This document shows, piece after piece, positions 31,401 to 42,000 of a stretch of DNA of 64,000 nucleotides. Numbering within the stretch: position 1 is the stretch's first letter; the number at the start of each line of letters is the position of its first letter. The notes beneath the pieces were generated by a model. It searched no databases and was not told where the DNA came from. It saw only the letters and a program-made list of their open reading frames with translations. A program made the position numbers and the translations under genes. Source of the stretch: Caecitellus pseudoparvulus (taxonomy: Eukaryota > Bigyra: Bicosoecida); the NCBI GenBank assembly GCA_965644315.1, contig CBFFRQ010000074.1, positions 1 through 64,000 of the forward strand, written 5' to 3'.

Positions 31401-34400
31401 GGTCGGGCGGAGTCTGAGGCGGAGGTGGAGCGTCTGCGGGGTGTGGTGTCTGAGGCTGAGGGGCGTCTGGCTGCAGCTGCTGAGTCTGAGGCGGAGGTGG
31501 AGCGTCTGCGGGGTGTGGTGTCTGAGGCTGAGGGGCGTCTGGCTGCAGCTGCTGAGTCTGAGGCGGAGGTGGAGCGTCTGCGGGGTGTGGTGTCTGAGGC
31601 TGAGGCGGGTCGGGCGGAGTCTGAGGCGGAGGTGGAGCGTCTGCGGGGCGTGGTGTCTGAGGCTGAGGCGGGTCGGGCGGAGTCCGAGGCGGAGGTGGAG
31701 CGTCTGCGGGGTGTGGTGTCTGAGGCTGAGGGGCGTCTGGCTGCAGCTGCTGAGTCTGAGGCGGAGGTGGAGCGTCTGCGGGGTGTGGTGTCTGAGGCTG
31801 AGGGGCGTCTGGCTGCAGCTGCTGAGTCTGAGGCGGAGGTGGAGCGTCTGCGGGGTGTGGTGTCTGAGGCTGAGGGGCGTCGGGCGGAGTCTGAGGCGGA
31901 GGTGGAGCGCCTGCGGGGTGTGGTGTCTGAGGCTGAGGGGCGTCTGGCTGCAGCTGCTGAGTCTGAGGCGGAGGTGGAGCGTCTGCGGGGCGTGGTGTCT
32001 GAGGCTGAGGGGCGTCTGGCTGCAGCTGCTGAGTCTGAGGCGGAGGTGGAGCGTCTGCGGGATGTGGTGTCTGAGGCTGAGGGGCGTCTGGCTGCAGCTG
32101 CTGAGTCCGAGGCGGAGGTGGAGCGTCTGCGGGGTGTGGTGTCTGAGGCTGAGGCGGGTCGGGCGGAGTCTGAGGCGGAGGTGGAGCGTCTGCGGGGTGT
32201 GGTGTCTGAGGCTGAGGCAGGTCGGGCAGAGTCTGAGGCGGAGGTGGAGCGTCTGCGGGGTGTGGTGTCTGAGGCTGAGGGGCGTCGGGTGGAGTCTGAG
32301 GCGGAGGTGGAGCGTCTGCGGGGTGTGGTGTCTGAGGCTGAGGCAGGTCGGGCGGAGTCCGAGGCGGAGGTGGAGCGTCTGCGGGGTGTGGTGTCTGAGG
32401 CTGAGGGGCGTCTGGCTGCAGCTGCTGAGTCTGAGGCGGAGGTGGAGCGTCTGCGGGGTGTGATGTCTGAGGCTGAGGCAGGTCGGGCGGAGTCCGAGGC
32501 GGAGGTGGAGCGTCTGCGGGGCGTGGTGTCCGAGGCTGAGGCAGGTCGGGCGGAGTCTGAGGCGGAGGTGGAGCGTCTGCGGGGTGTGGTGTCTGAGGCT
32601 GAGGGGCGTCTGGCTGCAGCTGCTGAGTCTGAGGCGGAGGTGGAGCGTCTGCGGGGTGTGGTGTCTGAGGCTGAGGGGCGTCTGGCTGCAGCTGCTGAGT
32701 CTGAGGCGGAGGTGGAGCATCTGCGGGGTGTGGTGTCTGAGGCTGAGGGGCGTCGGGCGGAGTCTGAGGCGGAGGTGGAGCGTCTGCGGGGTGTGGTTTC
32801 TGAGGCTGAGGCGGGTCGGGCGGAGTCTGAGGCGGAGGTGGAGCGTCTGCGGGGTGTGGTGTCTGAGGCTGAGGCGGGTCGGGCAGAGTCCGAGGCGGAG
32901 GTGGAGCGTCTGCGGGGCGTGGTGTCTGAGGCTGAGGCGGGTCGGGCGGAGTCTGAGGCGGAGGTGGAGCGTCTGCGGGGTGTGGTGTCTGAGGCTGAGG
33001 CGGGTCGGGCGGAGTCTGAGGCGGAGGTGGAGCGTCTGCGGGGTGTGGTGTCTGAGGCTGAGGCGGGTCGGGCAGAGTCCGAGGCGGAGGTGGAGCGTCT
33101 GCGGGGTGTGGTGTCTGAGGCTGAGGGGCGTCTGGCTGCAGCTGCTGAGTCTGAGGCGGAGGTGGAGCGTCTGCGGGGTGTGGTGTCTGAGGCTGAGGGG
33201 CGTCTGGCTGCAGCTGCTGAGTCTGAGGCGGAGGTGGAGCGTCTGCGGGGTGTGGTGTCTGAGGCTGAGGGGGGTCGGGCGGAGTCTGAGGCGGAGGTGG
33301 AGCGTCTGCGGGGTGTGGTGTCTGAGGCTGAGGCAGGTCGGGCAGAGTCTGAGGCGGAGGTGGAGCGTCTGCGGGGTGTGGTGTCTGAGGCTGAGGCAGG
33401 TCGGGCAGAGTCTGAGGCGGAGGTGGAGCGTCTGCGGGGTGTGGTGTCTGAGGCTGAGGCAGGTCGGGCGGAGTCTGAGGCGGAGGTGGAGCGTCTGCGG
33501 GGTGTGGTGTCTGAGGCTGAGGCAGGTCGGGCAGAGTCTGAGGCGGAGGTGGAGCGTCTGCGGGGCGTGGTGTCTGAGGCTGAGGCGGGTCGGGCGGAGT
33601 CTGAGGCGGAGGTGGAGCGTCTGCGGGGTGTGGTGTCTGAGGCTGAGGCGGGTCGGGCGGAGTCTGAGGCGGAGGTGGAGCGTCTGCGGGGTGTGGTGTC
33701 TGAGGCTGAGGCGGGTCGGGCAGAGTCTGAGGCGGAGGTGGAGCGTCTGCGGGGTGTGGTGTCTGAGGCTGAGGCGGGTCGGGCGGAGTCTGAGGCGGAG
33801 GTGGAGCGTCTGCGGGGTGTGGTGTCTGAGGCTGAGGGGCGTCTGGCTGCAGCTGCTGAGTCTGAGGCGGAGGTGGAGCGTCTGCGGGGTGTGGAGTCTG
33901 AGGCTGAGGCGGGTCGGGCGGAGTCTGAGGCGGAGGTGGAGCGCCTGCGGGGTGTGGTTTCTGAGGCTGAGGCAGGTCGGGCGGAGTCTGAGGCGGAGGT
34001 GGAGCGTCTGCGGGGTGTGGTGTCTGAGGCTGAGGCAGGTCGGGCAGAGTCTGAGGCGGAGGTGGAGCGTCTGCGGGGCGTGGTGTCTGAGGCTGAGGCG
34101 GGTCGGGCGGAGTCTGAGGCGGAGGTGGAGCGTCTGCGGGGTGTGGTGTCTGAGGCTGAGGCGGGTCGGGCAGAGTCTGAGGCGGAGGTGGAGCGTCTGC
34201 GGGGTGTGGTGTCTGAGGCTGAGGCGGGTCGGGCGGAGTCTGAGGCGGAGGTGGAGCGTCTGCGGGGTGTGGTGTCTGAGGCTGAGGGGCGTCTGGCTGC
34301 AGCTGCTGAGTCTGAGGCGGAGGTGGAGCGTCTGCGGGGTGTGGTTTCTGAGGCTGAGGCAGGTCGGGCGGAGTCTGAGGCGGAGGTGGAGCGTCTGCGG

Positions 34401-35600
34401 GGTGTGGTGTCTGAGGCTGAGGCAGGTCGGGCAGAGTCTGAGGCGGAGGTGGAGCGTCTGCGGGGCGTGGTGTCTGAGGCTGAGGCGGGTCGGGCGGAGT
34501 CTGAGGCGGAGGTGGAGCGTCTGCGGGGCGTGGTGTCCGATGCGGACTCTCATTTGTCGTTTTCAGCCCAGGCTGAGGTGGAGCGTTTGCGTGGGGTTGT
34601 GGCTGAGTTGGAGGCTCGCCTTGCTACTGTTGCTGATACCGAGGCGGGTGTTGAGCATTGGCGAAGAGTTGCTTCCGACGCTGATTCACGTATGCTCGCC
34701 GTAGCACATGCGGAGATAGATCGACTTCGCGGAGTGTTGAGTGAGGTCGATGCCCGGTTTCAAGCAGACCTGGATTCTGCGTATTTCAGTGCTGCGCAGG
34801 ATGCCCGTTCGGAGTGCAGTGTCTTGCTGCAGTCTGTCGCTGCATTTGTCCATACCAACATGGACCACCTCGAAGCAACACTGCATGCTTCTGTTGGTGC
34901 CCAAGAGGCCCAGCTGACCGGTATGCGTGACACGGTTGAGGCTCTTGCCCAACGTGTAGCAGGGCAGCCTCAGCCTTCAGGCCTTCAGGCGCCCCCATCC
35001 ACCCCAGATCGCCCACCACCGCTAGCAGGCGCAGGTAAGACACCGGCGGGGTATGCTCTTAGGTCCCCTCCAACCTTGAGATCGCGAGAAGATCGGTTGC
35101 TGTCGCCATCCCTGCCCATGAGGCAGCCGGCAGTACTTCACTCTCCGCAAGCAGCAAACGGAGCCCCCGCTCCTGGAGGCCAGGAAGAACTTGCCGGGGA
35201 GCGCAGCAGCGACGACGTGTACGACGAAGGCGGAGAACATGCAGGCTCTGCAGAGCAGGGGAGTGGCATGCCTGGTGTGGCTTCCTCGCCAGGTGGGTCA
35301 GGTGGGTGGCGGCCTGCCCCACACGCCGAGCAGCGGTCACCTGGAGCTGCAGAGGCGGCTGCCTCGGATGCACGGACAGTGGGATACCAGATGCAGCTCG
35401 ACCAAGCAAAACTTCAACGGGCCCACTTTGGTGCGAGGCATGCTGACGTCCTCGCCTCGACACGCCAAGTGCTGAGCGCAGTCAGTCCAGGGCGGTGGTC
35501 CCAGCCCCAGGCTCTGCCTGGAACAGTGGAGCCTGTTGACTACGTGGAGGGCGTGAGCAGCGTGGGCAGCTTGAGTTCAACTGACGATGAGGACGCTTGA
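28497..35600 (+). CDS. Giant coiled-coil protein with 58 tandem 21/24-residue units
   Basis: This is one continuous frame of 2367 aa with a good start context (cgccATGG). Residues 1-110 form a non-repetitive helical domain containing SLSDMLLFLANLLRGV and LLKRCIKGFPQAKLLQ. Residues 270-730 are an ordinary heptad coiled coil rich in Q/E/A. Residues ~735-2007 are 58 tandem copies of SEAEVERLRGVVSEAEAGRAE or its longer GRLAAAAE variant. A divergent coiled coil (QAEVERLRGVVAELEARLAT) follows, then a Pro/Ser-rich tail ending SSVGSLSSTDDEDA. It is probably a structural or tethering protein of golgin, basal-body or scaffold type. No family was recognised. A strong donor-like GCAG|GTAAGA at ~35034 could mark an intron, although the frame stays open. 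Confidence 0.8.
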   Translation: MAGASLLAEGGAQPTSPASAVLLPAAKAMQRVLLAAQLPTVAFPAQEDFPVNASSLSDMLLFLANLLRGVADIGPGEQGQFPHPTAAERLLKRCIKGFPQAKLLQMEISRHLLANGIQMYMHDSRVGASSPGRARHKAAARQAVHLLEWPPLKHAGAQATPAAEANLKALVHSVFSHLQPRSPGAASPPQLTLLPSQWETELIPALSATAGSGPSPQRSPEAVSPPAIPRRAVASGGADQQQAAAPAKRLAALEPSGQASISHAAFEEAVADAVQRTETAAWKAHEDRVERLQASHAAELAAVRQQLTQQHRSALESHTQRAVQEAKAEWQDSITAAQDQVHTLQDLLRKREQQRAAAEAAHRAASDTDQAIIKRLQSDLVEATQDLKLASGEAQAQAKLVAPLRSRCETLEAALTRAQNKLTAQQEAERSLTDRLREQEHSTDSANARCRRTEAEVSRLRRAVAVTQAALERKSQSLLAAQEFAATQKKAAALKAELLDSAQAKLTSASQSAAAAQAEVDQLRQELEDVKKRAASATAAAERMQSSHQQQVEDLEQSWQQALATTRAELDQAVKGEAAAKDRLQDLRLSFSAVSQHRDELTEELAECKKATETLEHRLQRAAQAEDRCSKLKQQLDQEKQAATQTKQSLAEAYLQQQQLELLAQSHKQESQKLVAEADKARTEKMRLAAELERVQEHLQQELAHRKQSEQAVLDLRQSLAKAHTALKTTELELKRLRGVVSEAEAGRAESEAEVERLRGVVSEAEAGRAESEAEVERLRGVVSEAEGRLAAAAESEAEVERLRGVVSEAEGRLAAAAESEAEVERLRGVMSEAEGRLAAAAESEAEVERLRGVVSEAEAGRAESEAEVERLRGVVSEAEAGRAESEAEVERLRGVVSEAEGRLAAAAESEAEVERLRGVVSEAEAGRAESEAEVERLRGVVSEAEGGRAESEAEVERLRGVVSEAEAGRAESEAEVERLRGVVSEAEGRLAAAAESEAEVERLRGVVSEAEGRLAAAAESEAEVERLRGVVSEAEAGRAESEAEVERLRGVVSEAEAGRAESEAEVERLRGVVSEAEGRLAAAAESEAEVERLRGVVSEAEGRLAAAAESEAEVERLRGVVSEAEGRRAESEAEVERLRGVVSEAEGRLAAAAESEAEVERLRGVVSEAEGRLAAAAESEAEVERLRDVVSEAEGRLAAAAESEAEVERLRGVVSEAEAGRAESEAEVERLRGVVSEAEAGRAESEAEVERLRGVVSEAEGRRVESEAEVERLRGVVSEAEAGRAESEAEVERLRGVVSEAEGRLAAAAESEAEVERLRGVMSEAEAGRAESEAEVERLRGVVSEAEAGRAESEAEVERLRGVVSEAEGRLAAAAESEAEVERLRGVVSEAEGRLAAAAESEAEVEHLRGVVSEAEGRRAESEAEVERLRGVVSEAEAGRAESEAEVERLRGVVSEAEAGRAESEAEVERLRGVVSEAEAGRAESEAEVERLRGVVSEAEAGRAESEAEVERLRGVVSEAEAGRAESEAEVERLRGVVSEAEGRLAAAAESEAEVERLRGVVSEAEGRLAAAAESEAEVERLRGVVSEAEGGRAESEAEVERLRGVVSEAEAGRAESEAEVERLRGVVSEAEAGRAESEAEVERLRGVVSEAEAGRAESEAEVERLRGVVSEAEAGRAESEAEVERLRGVVSEAEAGRAESEAEVERLRGVVSEAEAGRAESEAEVERLRGVVSEAEAGRAESEAEVERLRGVVSEAEAGRAESEAEVERLRGVVSEAEGRLAAAAESEAEVERLRGVESEAEAGRAESEAEVERLRGVVSEAEAGRAESEAEVERLRGVVSEAEAGRAESEAEVERLRGVVSEAEAGRAESEAEVERLRGVVSEAEAGRAESEAEVERLRGVVSEAEAGRAESEAEVERLRGVVSEAEGRLAAAAESEAEVERLRGVVSEAEAGRAESEAEVERLRGVVSEAEAGRAESEAEVERLRGVVSEAEAGRAESEAEVERLRGVVSDADSHLSFSAQAEVERLRGVVAELEARLATVADTEAGVEHWRRVASDADSRMLAVAHAEIDRLRGVLSEVDARFQADLDSAYFSAAQDARSECSVLLQSVAAFVHTNMDHLEATLHASVGAQEAQLTGMRDTVEALAQRVAGQPQPSGLQAPPSTPDRPPPLAGAGKTPAGYALRSPPTLRSREDRLLSPSLPMRQPAVLHSPQAANGAPAPGGQEELAGERSSDDVYDEGGEHAGSAEQGSGMPGVASSPGGSGGWRPAPHAEQRSPGAAEAAASDARTVGYQMQLDQAKLQRAHFGARHADVLASTRQVLSAVSPGRWSQPQALPGTVEPVDYVEGVSSVGSLSSTDDEDA
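28734..28743 (+). promoter_or_regulatory. CAATTTCCGC motif
   Basis: An exact copy in sense orientation lies within codons 80-83 of the giant coiled-coil gene. Here it may simply encode protein, or mark an alternative downstream transcription start. Confidence 0.2.
30700..34516 (+). repeat. 63/72-bp tandem coding repeats (58 units)
   Basis: There are forty units of 63 bp and eighteen of 72 bp. All begin around GAGCGTCTGCGGGG and contain GTGTCTGAGGCTGAGG. Variation between units is mostly limited to a few alternations: GGTGTG/GGCGTG, GCGGGT/GCAGGT, GCAGAG/GCGGAG and TCTGAG/TCCGAG. The array is nearly homogeneous at DNA level, which implies recent expansion or ongoing homogenisation. Confidence 0.95.
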
Positions 35601-35650
35601 GGGTGTGAGAATGAATGCAATGTACATTTCCGACGCCTGCGCGGGCCACG

Positions 35651-38600
35651 CTACACGAGGCCCAATTTTGCCCTCCTGCGCTTTGCCTTGGTGCCTCCAC
35701 CAGCGGCTTTCCCCGCCCCTCCACCTCGGACGGTGCCTGCCTTGACCTGCTCATGGAAAGTCGCTTGCTGCTGTTGCATCTCTGCCATGAAGCCCTTGTA
35801 CGTTGCTTCGCGTTGCGCCTCGCGGGATGCCTTGGCTTTGTCCACGGCGCGTGTGCGGGTTTCAGTTTCCCGGCGCAGCTCGCGGGCAAAGCTCCGCTTC
35901 TCACGGTTGATCTGCCGCTTGAGCTTGCGTTGCTCGGCCATGTCCGCTTCGCGTGCAGTGCGGAAGGTCTCCTTTCCGGTGCGCTGCAGTTTGATGTCCA
36001 CCTCCGGGTCGAACACGGCAATGTGCACAGGTGCCTCGCGGAAACTCTGCAACCGTAGGGCACCCCTCCCCTGCGCGGCAGCCGATGCAAACTGCCGCAG
36101 CTCCTTGCGCACACAGACATGCAAGTCTTTCAGGGGCCCAGTCATGATCTTGCTGCGAACGCCATGCACCAGCTGCAGCGTGCACAGCACCGGCGAGAGT
36201 AGCTCGGGTGCGGTGCGCCCAGAGCCTGTTCGGACGGCAGCACTGCCTGCTGTGCCAGCCAAGCTGGCAGGCGGCCTCTGCCCAGCCACAGTGGCCATGC
36301 TCATGACAGCAGTGTGTGCCAGTCGGTACATGCTGGCCACCACCTGCGCTGCGAGCTGGGCGGTGGCGGCCTCACTGGCCCACGCACTGGGGCGAGCCAA
36401 ACACCCGACACTGAGGCGGGGGGGGTCCGCACTTGGGTTGGCCTTGCTCCAGGCCTTCAATGCGACGGGCAGCCAGGGCAGGGGCTGGTGAGCCTGCTTC
36501 GCGCGGTGTGCTGGCTGCACGCCGAAGAGGGGTGACAGAGGGCGCTGGGGGGGGACGCACGCGGCAGCCGCTTGCCATGGCGCCAGGGCGAGAAGCACAT
36601 CGTGCACCAAGGCCAGCACCTGTGGCGCCGTGCGCCGGGCTGCGACGGTGAGGTTGCTGAGCAGCGTGGCAGCCACTGTGGCGGCGGCTGCGTCTGCGGG
36701 CGTGAGGATGGGGGCGCTGGCCAGTGCCTGGGCCAGTACCAGCGCCACTGGGGACAGCACGACATGTGAGAAGTCCGTGACGGGGAACAGCCACAGCGCC
36801 ACGGCCATGAGGCTGAACTGCCCCGGGGAGGGCCAGGCAGGGTGCAGAGGAGCACCGGCAGCGTCAGGCAGGTCCAGCTCTGCTGCGGGGTGCAGGGTGG
36901 GGGGGGCACCCTGCCTGGCGGGCCGCAGGCGTGCCGGGTGGGGCAGGGCGGCGTCTTCCCGTAGCTGCTCCGCCATACGCTGGATGTGCGTCTGCCACAA
37001 CAGCACCGTCTCTGTGCGCACCTCTGCGGAGAGAGCGTACAGGAATGCCAGCACGCCATGCATGTGGCAGGCGCCACTGGGGTTGACACGGCGCACGTCG
37101 GGGTCGCCTGCGCGCGCGGCACACAGGCTGGTCCACTCGGGGACATTGTACGCGCGGTGCGGCTGTGCGGTGAAGCCGTCCGTGCAGGCGATGTAGTCCA
37201 GCAACACGCCGTAGAAGGTGAGCAGTTTGCGCTTGTTGTCGCCGCCCAGGTGCAAACTGTGCACGGTGTGGATGCGGTGGCACAGCTCTGCGAGGGCCAG
37301 GCGCTGCAGTGTGACCTGCCGCACACCGGGCTCAGGCTCGTCGAAGGTGCAGCAGTGCCGCAGTACCAGCGCACACCACTGCTGCAGGGTGCTGGGGCAC
37401 TCGGGCGTGAACGGCATGTCTTGCTGCACAGGCAGCGGGGCAGGCAGCTTGCGTTTCTTCCCGCGCCGGCCGCTGGGTGTGGCTGCAGGTGACTCCTCCG
37501 CTGCCGTCGGGAGCGGCAGCGGCGCTGGCGTGGCCGGCTGCACCTGGAAGCACCGTAAGTCACTGCCCCCCTGCTCATCGTCAGAGTCCGAATCTGAGGC
37601 TGAGTCGGCGGTGCTGCCCTGGTCACCGTCGGAGGCCTGTAAGTCAGCATCGGAGTCACTCCCTGCGTCTGCCTGGGCGGGCTGGAAGCCACGCAGCCCA
37701 GCTGCCGCCGCCAGCTGCTGGGTGAAGGCGGCCGCCGCCTCCTCAGCACCGCCGTCACCTGTCGCCCGTGTACCGTCAGCATTCACCCTCTGCACACCCT
37801 CCGCGCCCATGAACTCGACACCTCCTCCGAAACGCACGGCAAAGGCCCCCGACCCCGCCAAGTCGTCTCCCCCAGCCACGTGCTCGGCGGCGTCGGGGGC
37901 TGCTGCGTTGCCGAAGGAGTCAACGCCCGACATGCCCACCGTGCCGCCTTGCTGCCGGCCCAGGCGTGCCGCTTCCAGCTCTGCCAGGCGCGAGGCAGCC
38001 GCTTTGGCCGCCTCTGCCGCCGACGCCGTGCGGTCTGTCGCGTGTGCTTCCCGAGCTTCGCCCCGGATGCGCTCCACGAGGTCGTCGAACTCGTCATCCC
38101 CCAGCGGAGCAGGGGCGCCATCTGAGGTCCCCGCCCTGGAGTCCGCTGCAGCATCCTGCTCCGCTGCCTCGTCAGCGTCACTGGTGTCGCTGCTGTCGCT
38201 GCTGTCAGTGGAATCGCTGCTGTCGCTAGCACTGCCAGTCGACCCAGGCTGGGCCTCAGCCTGCCCTGCTTCGGCAGCCTGCCGCAGGAGAGACTGCACT
38301 TCATCCGCCTGAGCATCCAGCATGGCCACGCGGTGCTGCTGCTCTGCCTTCTCCGCCTGCCGCATGGCCTTGTACATCTTGCTCTTGGCCACCACCTCGG
38401 CCATGATGTCTTTGTGGCTTCGCCGCTCGGTGCCAGGCGGCCCTGCCTCATCCAAGCCTTCACCTCCGAAGGCCAGTGCTGCCATGGCGGCTTCATCCAC
38501 GGCACCTGTGCAGGGGGGGGCGTGTCTCGCACGTTGCAGGCGCCTGGCCGAACATGCGGAAATCGAACGCGACGCACCTGATGAGGCGTATGCATCGTCC

Positions 38601-38904
38601 TGCACGTCCACAGCGTTCATGGACTCCAGCGTCAGTTTCTGCAGAGAGGGCAGGTAGAGTGAGGAGGCAGGCAGTGGAGTTCAAGGCACCAAGGCGGACG
38701 CACAGCTCCTCCATGGGTCAGCACATCTTGCCCGCCCAGTGAGCCGCCGGCCGCGGCTTCCGCTTCCAAGTTAAACTTTGCTGCCCGTCGAAGCTGGCGC
38801 GACCTCTCCTTCTGGAAGCGTGCCAGGCGTTTCGCCTCTGCACTGAGACTGGGGTTGGATTCACCGAACCGGCGGTCTTTGAAGGTGCTGCCTTTGCCCT
38901 CCAT
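35651..38904 (-). CDS. NOP14: Nucleolar protein 14 (SSU processome component)
   Basis: Exons 38904..38704, 38638..38578 and 38505..35651 (introns 65 and 72 nt) give 1038 aa. The NOP14 N-terminal signature is clear: KDRRFGESNPSLSAEAK, RLARFQKERSRQLRRAAKFN and VLTHGG. Further matches are KDIMAEVVAKSKMYKAMRQ, FTPECPSTLQQW and GGDNKRKLLTFYGVLLDYI. The basic C terminus contains KLKRQINREKRSFARELRRE. It acts in 18S rRNA maturation and 40S assembly in the nucleolus. Acidic Ser/Asp tracts and Ala-rich insertions make it longer than yeast or human orthologues (about 810-860 aa). Intron 2 is stop-free and 72 nt long, so it could be read through. A CAATTTCCGC motif lies 25 nt upstream of the start. Confidence 0.88.
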
Positions 38905-38929
38905 GGCCGCGAAAAGGAGCGAGGCAGGC

Positions 38930-38939
38930 GCGGAAATTG
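38930..38939 (-). promoter_or_regulatory. CAATTTCCGC motif upstream of NOP14
   Basis: An exact copy in sense orientation lies 25 nt upstream of the NOP14 start codon. The position fits a transcription-start or early-leader element. Confidence 0.4.
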
Positions 38940-39044
38940 CTTGTGCAGGCGCAAGCTGGCCGCCCTTCCGGCTGCTCAAGCCGTGAAGAAAAAGGAAGTG
39001 GGCGGGTCCTGCATTCGATGGACACGCAACAAGGGGGGAGTTCC

Positions 39045-42000
39045 TCATGCGGTGTCTTCGGAGAAGTGTCCTCCAATGGCCAATGACGTGCCGTGCCCTC
39101 GGCTGCGTTTGTTGTCTGGGGCAGTGGCCACTTGGCTGGTGGCGGGCCGCTTCGCGCCTCCTTGCTGCTGTGCAGTGGGGCTGAGCAGATCCGTCATGAG
39201 GTCTGAGGCTATGAGTGTGAACATCATGCCCGCAGTGCCCCACATCGTCGGCTGCGTCTTGGCGGGTGGGGTCTCGGCAGACACTGCGAGCTGCAGCTTC
39301 ACAGCCCTCGGCATGAACACATGCTGCAGCACCGTGGCAGCCCACGGGATGGGGTGGCACGGGACGCGTTCACTGCGTGTGGACAGGTACATGGGTGCCG
39401 ACACCACCTGCAGCAGTGCTGCTGTGTTCCGCCTCACGCACAGCGAGTGTTCCACGAAGCGGAACCGCGTCGGCAGCGCGACACCTGCATCCCTGTGCAG
39501 CCAGCCAGCGACGCCCCCCTCGGGCAGGCGCCCCCCCGCCTGGGAGATGAGGCTGGGCAGCACTTGCTCAGTGGCGTGCAGCACTTGGCCGGGGCCTGTG
39601 GCTGCCAGCGCCCCCCCTGTGGCCAGACAGGGCAGTGCTGTGGGCATGCCCATGGCCCGCTTGACGTGTGCCACGACGGCCTCCGTGGTCGTCTCATCAT
39701 TCACAGGGACATGCAGGAGTGCCTGCCCCGCAGTCTGCCTGCCTGGCTTGAGGACATAGTCCGATGGCGCCAGTGTCGCCAAGAAACGCTTCACCTGGGG
39801 GGGCTGCCCTGGCACTGCAAAAATCGGCTGCATGCCCGTCTGCGGCCCACACAGCACTTGGTCGTTGAGCACCAGTGGACTCTCTGCCAGGGATTCCTTC
39901 AACTGGCGCACGGCGCCACAGGCAGGCAGGGAGGCTGACAGGAGCAGGGGCGCCGCCGCTGTTGCAGACAGTCCGCCCCAAATGACAGGCAGCAGGTGCG
40001 TCGGGCGGCGGCACTCTCCCCATGGTTGCATGGCAGTATACCGCAGGCGCAGGGGTGCCGAGGGGGGGAAGTCAGTCCTACCGCCTCCTGTGCGCCAGGC
40101 GGCTTCAACAGGGCCGGCGGGGTGGGGCAAGCTGGGCAGGCACGTGTACCACTCCGGCGCGAAGGCGAAGCAGTCCACGGAGCACCAGCCAATACCAGCA
40201 TCCCGGAAAAGACCTGCCAAGGCTCCGGCGATGTCTTGCAGCGTCGACGCGGCAGGCACGGCGATGTGCAGCTTCGGCATGCCGCTGAAGGGAGCCCCCT
40301 TGTTCTGCGCAGTGCAGCGGAATGGCTGACGCGCGGCGGCCCGGGTCCACGGCACGTCGAGGGCGGGTCCGAGCGGCTTGACCCACGCTGGGTCCAGCTC
40401 AATGTGGGTGACGGGGGCAGCCAGGCTGACCAGCAGTGGAAGCGCTGGTGCGTCGGTGCCGACGTGGATGAAGAAGGCCGGTTGCACGCCTTGCTGCGCG
40501 AGGATGCTAAGAGTGCAGTCAGCGCTGGCTGTGGAAAGGTCTACCAGGGAGCCGTTGGTCCCAGCTGCCAGCAAGCGAGTACAGGTGAAGGGCACTTGAA
40601 GCAGGGATGCGAGAGCCGAGTGCACTGCCGCGAGCAAAGTGCCGGTTGTTGCGCCGAAGGAGGCGACAAATTGAACAGCTGGGAAGGTGCCGGTGACACT
40701 GTGGTGGCTGTTCAAGAGGAAGGCTGAGGCCAGCCGAGTCTCATGCGAAACGTGCTCCCAGGTGTGCACTGGCTCGACACCCGGTCGGTGCATGAGCTCG
40801 TGCACAGGGTCGGAGAAGTGTGCTGGAGCGGAGGGGGCTGCGCGCATTTCAGCATGGCGTGTGAATGTGCAGTGCGGCTGTGCTGGACATGTTGACGCAC
40901 AGGCCGCTTCCACAGCTGCCCAAGCATCCTCAGACACGGCGAGTCCCAGCGCCTCTGCGAGCTCCCGCATGGGACTGCTCACAGGCGAGGGGAGTCGCTG
41001 ACCCATGTGCACCCCCCCCAGCGGAAGCCCTTCCACCCAGCTGCCTGGCTCAGACCCCAGCCCTGTCGCTGGACTGTCCGCGCAGCTGAGGGCTTGGGCG
41101 GCGGCACGTGCAGTGGGGAACGCTCGCTGGCTGAGGGTGTACACGTGAGAGGCGGCAGGTGGAAAGGGCAACGCGCCAAGCGCTGCCTGGTGCAGCTCTG
41201 GGCGGCAAATGGCGAACGGGGAGCTATGGGCCAGCCCCTCATCAGCCAAGGCAATGACGTTGCCAGTGCTGGCTGCTGCATGTGCTGCAACCCTCTGCCA
41301 CGTTTCTCCGCCACTGAGGGCGCCCTGCACAGGCTTCAACACGTGTCGGCCCAGCAAGTCACGCAGCGTGTGAGTCATTTCGGATACTACCTGCTCTGGG
41401 AGGCTGGCGAGGATGGGCGGCAGTGCAGCTGTGGGCGCCGGCTGGTCAGGGCCAGGCGATTCGGCGACACAGGCGTGCACAGCGACCCCAACGCCCGCCT
41501 GAGACAGAGCCTGTGCTGCCACCTTCCAGTCCTCGGCACCAACTCGAGCAGCGTGCAGGGCAGTGGCGGGGTCTGAGGCAAGTGTGGCCGCCGTGTCGGA
41601 CATCAAGAGCCGCTGGTGGATGTCTTCAGACAGCACCTCGCCCAGCAGCACACCGGACACAAAGCTCTGCCCATCCAGGCCCAGAACAGGGCCACGTGCA
41701 AGGTGGCCGTGTTGCTGACTTTGGGACTGGCCATGTACTTCCAGGGAGCCTGCTACAGGGTGCAGCGATGCAAGCTGCTCAGGCGACATGTCCGGTACCT
41801 GGCACAGCCCCGACCCTGCGTCGGTCGCAGGTTCCCCCCACGGCTGCCATGCATCCCAGAACCGCGGAGCTGGGCCCGAGCTTGTGTCTCCAGGTGATGG
41901 CGACAGGGTGGGGGCTGGGATGGCTGGTCCTGATGGAGTCATGCTCGCATCGCCGCCAGCGCTTTTCGACACTTGGTGCCAATGAAGCCGCAGAGCACGC

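Noticed and set aside
30700-34516. CRISPR-like array
   Set aside because: Units are contiguous and coding, with no unique spacers, in a eukaryotic gene.
30690-34553. 1287-aa minus-strand open frame across the coiled-coil repeat, and long frames in a second plus frame
   Set aside because: These are by-products of the tandem unit. Because the repeat lacks stops in several frames, they stay open for as long as the array lasts. The plus frame continues into non-repetitive coiled-coil sequence on both sides; the others do not.
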